Position numbers and translations under genes: made by a program | Part shown: one piece after another, positions 5,143 to 7,728 of the stretch | How positions within the stretch are numbered: position 1 is the stretch's first letter | How the letters are laid out: every line of letters starts with the position of its first letter | The notes under the pieces: generated by a model | Told to the model about the DNA's origin: nothing | Databases searched by the model: none | The model's input: only the letters and a program-made list of their open reading frames with translations | Assembly: GCA_027035985.1 (NCBI GenBank) | Contig: JALVTI010000090.1 | Span: forward strand, 1-7,728 | DNA from: Aquificales bacterium | GTDB taxonomy: Bacteria > Aquificota > Aquificia > Aquificales > QOAS01 | Reading direction: 5' to 3' | Length of the DNA: 7,728 bases

Positions 5143-7023
5143 TCACTTCTTCTTTTTGGGTTTTATCCTTATCAGAACCTCGTCGGGGTTGACGTGTTCT
5201 CCCACCCTTACGAGGATTTCCTCCACCGTTCCGCTCACGGGGGCGTGGACTTCGTTAGCCATCTTCATAGCCTCAACTATTAGGAGAACGTCCCCCTCTT
5301 TAACCTCGTCGCCGACGTTGACCTTAATCTCGGTAACCTTACCGGAGACGGGGGAGGTGACGTCTCCAACACCCTTAGGTTTGGGACGCTTGCCGACCGC
5401 GATGGTTCCTTCGGGCGTTTCGCTAAACTCGCCGCTGATGACCTCAGCCTCCCTAATGGGTTGAACCATAACCTCTTCGAGCTTTCCGTCAATACGGATA
5501 AAGTAAGGTCTTCCCGAAGGGGTTCTCTCACCGACACCGGCAATTTCTATGTTGTAGGTTTCGCCGTGAACGGTAACCTGAAATTCGTAAGGTGCGAGGC
5601 ACTCCTGGGGTATCTCCTCGAGACTCTCCTCCACTTCGGGCGGAAGCGCCTCTCCCTTCTCGAATTTCTCCCTCCACTCGAAGAATTCCTTCGCGACCAC
5701 CGGAAGTATTGCGTAGGAGAGGATATCCTCTTCGTTTCTGGCTCCCGCCTCTATAGCCTCCTTCTTAATCTTGTCGAGCATCGGTTCGAGCAGGTCGGCG
5801 GGTCTGATGTCGTAAATGGGTTTCTCATCGCCGAGTATCTTCTTAATGAGTTCCTCTTTGATGGGCGCGGGGGGTCTGCCGTAGAGACCTTTAACGTAGT
5901 CCTTAACTTCTTTGGTAATAACCTTGTAGCGCTCGCCGTGTATTACGTTCATAAGCGCCTGGGTTCCGACTATCTGGGATGTGGGCGTGACCAGCGGGGG
6001 ATATCCGAGGTCTTCCCTAACCCTCACAACCTCTTGCAGAACCTCATCGAGCTTGTCCTCGAGCCCCTGTTCCTTCAGTTGGGACATGAAGTTTGTTATC
6101 ATTCCGCCGGGGATTTGGTGGATGAGGACGTCTACGTCAGGCCAAGGAGGTGCAACGTCGTATTTCTTGTATTTCTTCCTAACACCGACCATGTAGTCGC
6201 CGACCTCTTTGTAACCCTGCATGTCGACCGGTATCTCGTAACCGAACTCTTTGAGCGCGTAAATCATTGTCTCCCCGGTGGGGTGGGCGGTCTGCAGGGA
6301 CATGGAGTAGCAGTCGGTGTCGATGATATCCGCGCCCGCCTCGACCGCTTTGAGGTATGCCATCATCGCGAGGGCGGATGTGGTTTGGGCGTGAACGTGG
6401 ACGGGAAGTCCTATCTCCTCCTTGAGGCGTTTCACCAACTCGTAAGCCATTTTCGGCGATAGAAGTCCCGCCATATCCTTAATCGAGATGATGTCGACGT
6501 TGAGGTCGGCGAGCTGTTTCGCTATTTCTACATATTTGTCTATGGTGTGAACGGGGCTTATGGTGTAGGAGATGGCGCCTTTGACTATAGCCCCCGCCTC
6601 CTTAGCCGATTTGATAGCCCTCTCCATGTTCCTAACGTCGTTAAGCGCGTCGAACACCCTAACGACGTCTATCCCGTCGTCGACCGCCTTTTTGATGAAG
6701 GCGTCCACCACGTCGTCGGGGTAGTGTCTGTAACCGACCAGCGACTGCCCCCTGACGAGCATCTCGAGGCGGGAATTTTTCGCCACCTCTCTAAATCTCT
6801 TTAGCCTCTCCCAGGGGTCTTCCTTTAGGTAGCGGAGGCATACGTCAAAGGTGGCGCCCCCCCAAACTTCGAGCGACCAAAAGCCGAGTTTGTCGAGCTT
6901 CTCAACGGCGGGAAGTAGGTCTTCGGTTCTCACGCGGGTAGCCAAGAGACTCTGTATTCCATCCCTGCAGGTGACGTCGGTAAATTCAACCCTACGCTTG
7001 GTTTCGGTGGTATTTTGTCCCAT
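5143..7023 (-). CDS. Biotin-dependent carboxyltransferase, PycB/OadA/CfiA family, with C-terminal biotin carrier domain
   Basis: 626 residues. Such subunits take the carboxyl group from carboxybiotin to a 2-oxoacid (pyruvate or 2-oxoglutarate), or run in reverse as oxaloacetate decarboxylase. The carboxyltransferase barrel spans about 12-290: RDGIQSLLATRVRTED (20-35), SLEVWGGATFDVCLRYL (50-66), FDALND (124-129) and KDMAGLL (182-188). Metal ligands should be Asp21, carboxylated Lys182, His209 and His211. The conserved carboxylase region covers about 300-500. A biotinyl domain (about 553-620) carries EAMKM with the biotin acceptor Lys587. The substrate-side loops are unusual (HAQTTSALA at 211-219; DTDCYSMSLQTAHP at 235-248). 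The ATG at 7023 has a strong GGGAGG nine bases upstream. No biotin carboxylase subunit is adjacent, nor OadB/OadG membrane subunits, so it probably works with a distant biotin carboxylase as a soluble CO2-fixing enzyme. Pyruvate or 2-oxoglutarate as substrate cannot be decided here. Confidence 0.92.
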   Translation of the reverse strand: MGQNTTETKRRVEFTDVTCRDGIQSLLATRVRTEDLLPAVEKLDKLGFWSLEVWGGATFDVCLRYLKEDPWERLKRFREVAKNSRLEMLVRGQSLVGYRHYPDDVVDAFIKKAVDDGIDVVRVFDALNDVRNMERAIKSAKEAGAIVKGAISYTISPVHTIDKYVEIAKQLADLNVDIISIKDMAGLLSPKMAYELVKRLKEEIGLPVHVHAQTTSALAMMAYLKAVEAGADIIDTDCYSMSLQTAHPTGETMIYALKEFGYEIPVDMQGYKEVGDYMVGVRKKYKKYDVAPPWPDVDVLIHQIPGGMITNFMSQLKEQGLEDKLDEVLQEVVRVREDLGYPPLVTPTSQIVGTQALMNVIHGERYKVITKEVKDYVKGLYGRPPAPIKEELIKKILGDEKPIYDIRPADLLEPMLDKIKKEAIEAGARNEEDILSYAILPVVAKEFFEWREKFEKGEALPPEVEESLEEIPQECLAPYEFQVTVHGETYNIEIAGVGERTPSGRPYFIRIDGKLEEVMVQPIREAEVISGEFSETPEGTIAVGKRPKPKGVGDVTSPVSGKVTEIKVNVGDEVKEGDVLLIVEAMKMANEVHAPVSGTVEEILVRVGEHVNPDEVLIRIKPKKKK

Positions 7024-7110
7024 AAAGAGGAACCTCCCAAATTTAGTTTCATTAATCGCAAAGTTGTGGGTTAATTTTAACCGAAGCCCTTTTCAGGTAC
7101 TTCTAAGCAA

Positions 7111-7139
7111 TTGACCTAAACCCTAAGGTGTGATATATT
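7111..7139 (+). promoter_or_regulatory. Sigma-70-type promoter for tRNA-Cys
   Basis: TTGACC (-35, 7111-7116), a 17-bp spacer and TATATT (-10, 7134-7139) form a near-consensus promoter. Transcription would start near 7146, some 17 bases before the mature tRNA-Cys. The 139-bp gap from 7024 also holds the 5' region of the divergent carboxyltransferase gene, for which I see a good Shine-Dalgarno but only a poor promoter match around an ATTAAT box on the minus strand. Confidence 0.75.
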
Positions 7140-7162
7140 TAGAACCTTGGCTGGTTCCTTAA

Positions 7163-7238
7163 GGCGGCGTAGCCAAGTGGCTAAGGCGGGGGACTGCAAA
7201 TCCCTTATTCCCCGGTTCGAATCCGGGCGCCGCCTCCA
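7163..7238 (+). tRNA. tRNA-Cys (anticodon GCA)
   Basis: 76-nt cloverleaf with encoded CCA. Acceptor arms GGCGGCG (7163-7169) and CGCCGCC (7228-7234) pair fully. The anticodon loop CTGCAAA has GCA at 7196-7198. The T arm is CCCGG-TTCGAAT-CCGGG. The discriminator is U, as expected for cysteine tRNA. It is the first of three tRNAs leading into tuf. Confidence 0.97.
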
Positions 7239-7241
7239 CTA

Positions 7242-7270
7242 TTGACTTCTAGCCCTAAAGTAGTTATAAT
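7242..7270 (+). promoter_or_regulatory. Sigma-70-type promoter for tRNA-Gly/tRNA-Thr
   Basis: TTGACT (7242-7247), a 17-bp spacer and a perfect TATAAT (7265-7270) start four bases after the CCA of tRNA-Cys. The predicted start near 7277 is about 13 bases before mature tRNA-Gly. With the promoter upstream of tRNA-Cys, this gives two independent strong starts in under 170 bp. Confidence 0.8.
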
Positions 7271-7289
7271 AATTTTCTTGGAAACGGGA

Positions 7290-7364
7290 GCGGGTGTAGC
7301 TCAGTGGTAGAGCGGCGGCTTGCCATGCCGCAGGTCGCGGGTTCGAATCCCGTCGCCCGCTCCA
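7290..7364 (+). tRNA. tRNA-Gly (anticodon GCC)
   Basis: 75-nt cloverleaf with encoded CCA. Acceptor arms GCGGGTG (7290-7296) and CGCCCGC (7354-7360) pair with one G-U. The anticodon stem GCGGC/GCCGC closes loop TTGCCAT, with GCC at 7322-7324. The T arm contains GTTCGAATC and the discriminator is U, usual for bacterial glycine tRNA. Confidence 0.97.
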
Positions 7365-7385
7365 TTAAATGTCTATCTATCGCAA

Positions 7386-7401
7386 GCGGCTTTTTCGCCG
7401 C
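7386..7401 (+). other. GC-rich hairpin between tRNA-Gly and tRNA-Thr
   Basis: GCGGC (7386-7390) and GCCGC (7397-7401) pair around the loop TTTTTC, ending six bases before mature tRNA-Thr. The T residues are in the loop and not after the stem, so it does not look like an intrinsic terminator. It may be a spacer hairpin helping tRNA processing; that role is a guess. Confidence 0.4.
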
Positions 7402-7407
7402 GGGAGT

Positions 7408-7483
7408 GCCCGGGTAGCTCAGTCGGCAGAGCACTCCCCTGGTAAGGGAGAGGTCGCCGGTTCAAGTCCGGTCCCGGGCTCCA
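7408..7483 (+). tRNA. tRNA-Thr (anticodon GGU)
   Basis: 76-nt cloverleaf with encoded CCA. Acceptor arms GCCCGGG (7408-7414) and CCCGGGC (7473-7479) pair fully. The anticodon stem CTCCC/GGGAG closes loop CTGGTAA, with GGT at 7441-7443. The T arm is GCCGG-TTCAAGT-CCGGT. The discriminator is U (7480), where E. coli tRNA-Thr has A. A threonine tRNA directly before tuf is the arrangement of the E. coli thrT-tufB operon. Confidence 0.96.
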
Positions 7484-7543
7484 TATCCACCTCAACCCAC
7501 CATCTTTAAAAATTTCCCCGCTTCCGTTAAAGGTAAATCGACC

Positions 7544-7549
7544 TATAAT
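7544..7549 (+). promoter_or_regulatory. Candidate -10 box for tuf
   Basis: A perfect TATAAT lies 53 bases before the tuf ATG, in the 119-bp gap after tRNA-Thr. No good -35 is found at 16-18 bp. Transcription would start near 7556 and give a leader of about 47 nt. tuf may also be read through from the tRNA promoters, since no terminator is visible after tRNA-Thr. Confidence 0.5.
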
Positions 7550-7576
7550 TACTACATTCGGCGTAAAATTTCAATC

Positions 7577-7596
7577 CCTAAAACCCTTTTAGGAGG
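7577..7596 (+). promoter_or_regulatory. tuf Shine-Dalgarno partly enclosed in a hairpin
   Basis: The ribosome binding site AGGAGG is at 7591-7596, six bases before the tuf ATG. Bases CCTAAAA (7577-7583) and TTTTAGG (7587-7593) form a perfect seven-pair inverted repeat around loop CCC, so half of the Shine-Dalgarno lies in the 3' arm. The stem is AU-rich and would be weak at high temperature. Confidence 0.5.
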
Positions 7597-7602
7597 ATTG
7601 TT

Positions 7603-7728
7603 ATGGCAAAAGAGAAATTTGTAAGGGAAAAGGAACACGTTAACGTCGGTACCATAGGTCACGTCGACCACGGTAAATCCACCCTTACCTCCGCTATCAC
7701 CTGCGTCCTCGCAGCCGGAGACCTCCCC
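7603..7728 (+). CDS. tuf: Elongation factor Tu, N-terminal part (truncated by window end)
   Basis: 42 residues are present and the frame is open at the right edge. EF-Tu is the GTPase that delivers aminoacyl-tRNA to the ribosome. HVNVGTIGHVDHGKSTLTSA (12-31) contains the G1/P-loop GHVDHGKS (19-26) with Lys25; Ser26 stands where many bacteria have Thr. The start MAKEKFVREKEH matches the usual EF-Tu N-terminus, and AGGAGG lies six bases before the ATG. It follows tRNA-Thr, as in many bacterial tRNA-tuf operons. Confidence 0.97.
   Translation, partial: MAKEKFVREKEHVNVGTIGHVDHGKSTLTSAITCVLAAGDLP

Noticed and set aside
5461..6462. A 333-codon open frame on the plus strand inside the carboxyltransferase gene
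   Set aside because: It is exactly antisense to a strongly conserved coding region, has no ribosome site, and its protein has no recognisable motif; the open frame is a by-product of codon bias.
7381..7401. Hairpin before tRNA-Thr as an intrinsic terminator
   Set aside because: The T residues are in the loop, and bases after the stem are G-rich, so the required tail is missing.
1..7728. CRISPR array, insertion sequence, toxin-antitoxin or defence island
   Set aside because: No spaced direct repeats, transposase motifs, inverted-repeat ends or small paired genes were found by reading both strands.

Overview
The window looks like chromosomal core sequence from a thermophilic, chemolithoautotrophic bacterium of the Aquificota, most like the Desulfurobacteriaceae (Thermovibrio/Desulfurobacterium). 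This is inferred from the gene set: a futalosine-pathway menaquinone enzyme (MqnE), an archaeal-type 8-oxoguanine glycosylase (AGOG), a biotin-dependent carboxyltransferase of the kind used in reductive-TCA autotrophs, a flagellar FliM, and an EF-Tu N-terminus ending in GKSTLTSAIT. No 16S rRNA or complete marker is present, so the family placement is tentative.

Layout. Bases 1-149 hold the 3' end of an unidentified plus-strand gene. It converges on, and overlaps by 10 bp, mqnE (140-1285, minus), whose stop codon is built into an intrinsic terminator. A 75-bp divergent region with back-to-back -10 boxes separates mqnE from hfq (1361-1576, plus). The plus strand then carries fliM (1623-2591), rimP (2637-3116) and nusA (3157-4368). 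nusA ends tail to tail with an AGOG DNA glycosylase (4357-5079, minus), overlapping it by 12 bp. Upstream of AGOG on the minus strand is a 626-residue biotin carboxyltransferase subunit (5143-7023). The last 700 bp read on the plus strand: tRNA-Cys(GCA), tRNA-Gly(GCC), tRNA-Thr(GGU) and the start of tuf, with good sigma-70-type promoters before tRNA-Cys and tRNA-Gly and a -10 box before tuf.

Functional threads. hfq, rimP, nusA, the tRNAs and tuf form an information-processing theme (RNA chaperone, 30S maturation, transcription elongation/termination, translation). mqnE and the carboxyltransferase belong to quinone and central carbon metabolism. fliM is an orphan flagellar motor switch gene, clearly AT-richer than its neighbours. 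AGOG provides oxidative DNA repair.

I see no mobile element, CRISPR array, toxin-antitoxin pair or obvious defence system. The points most worth a second look are the altered active-site loops of the carboxyltransferase (possibly a 2-oxoglutarate rather than pyruvate carboxylase), the compositionally distinct orphan fliM, the archaeal-type AGOG, the hairpin over the tuf ribosome binding site, the terminator fused to the mqnE stop codon, and several genes without a Shine-Dalgarno sequence.
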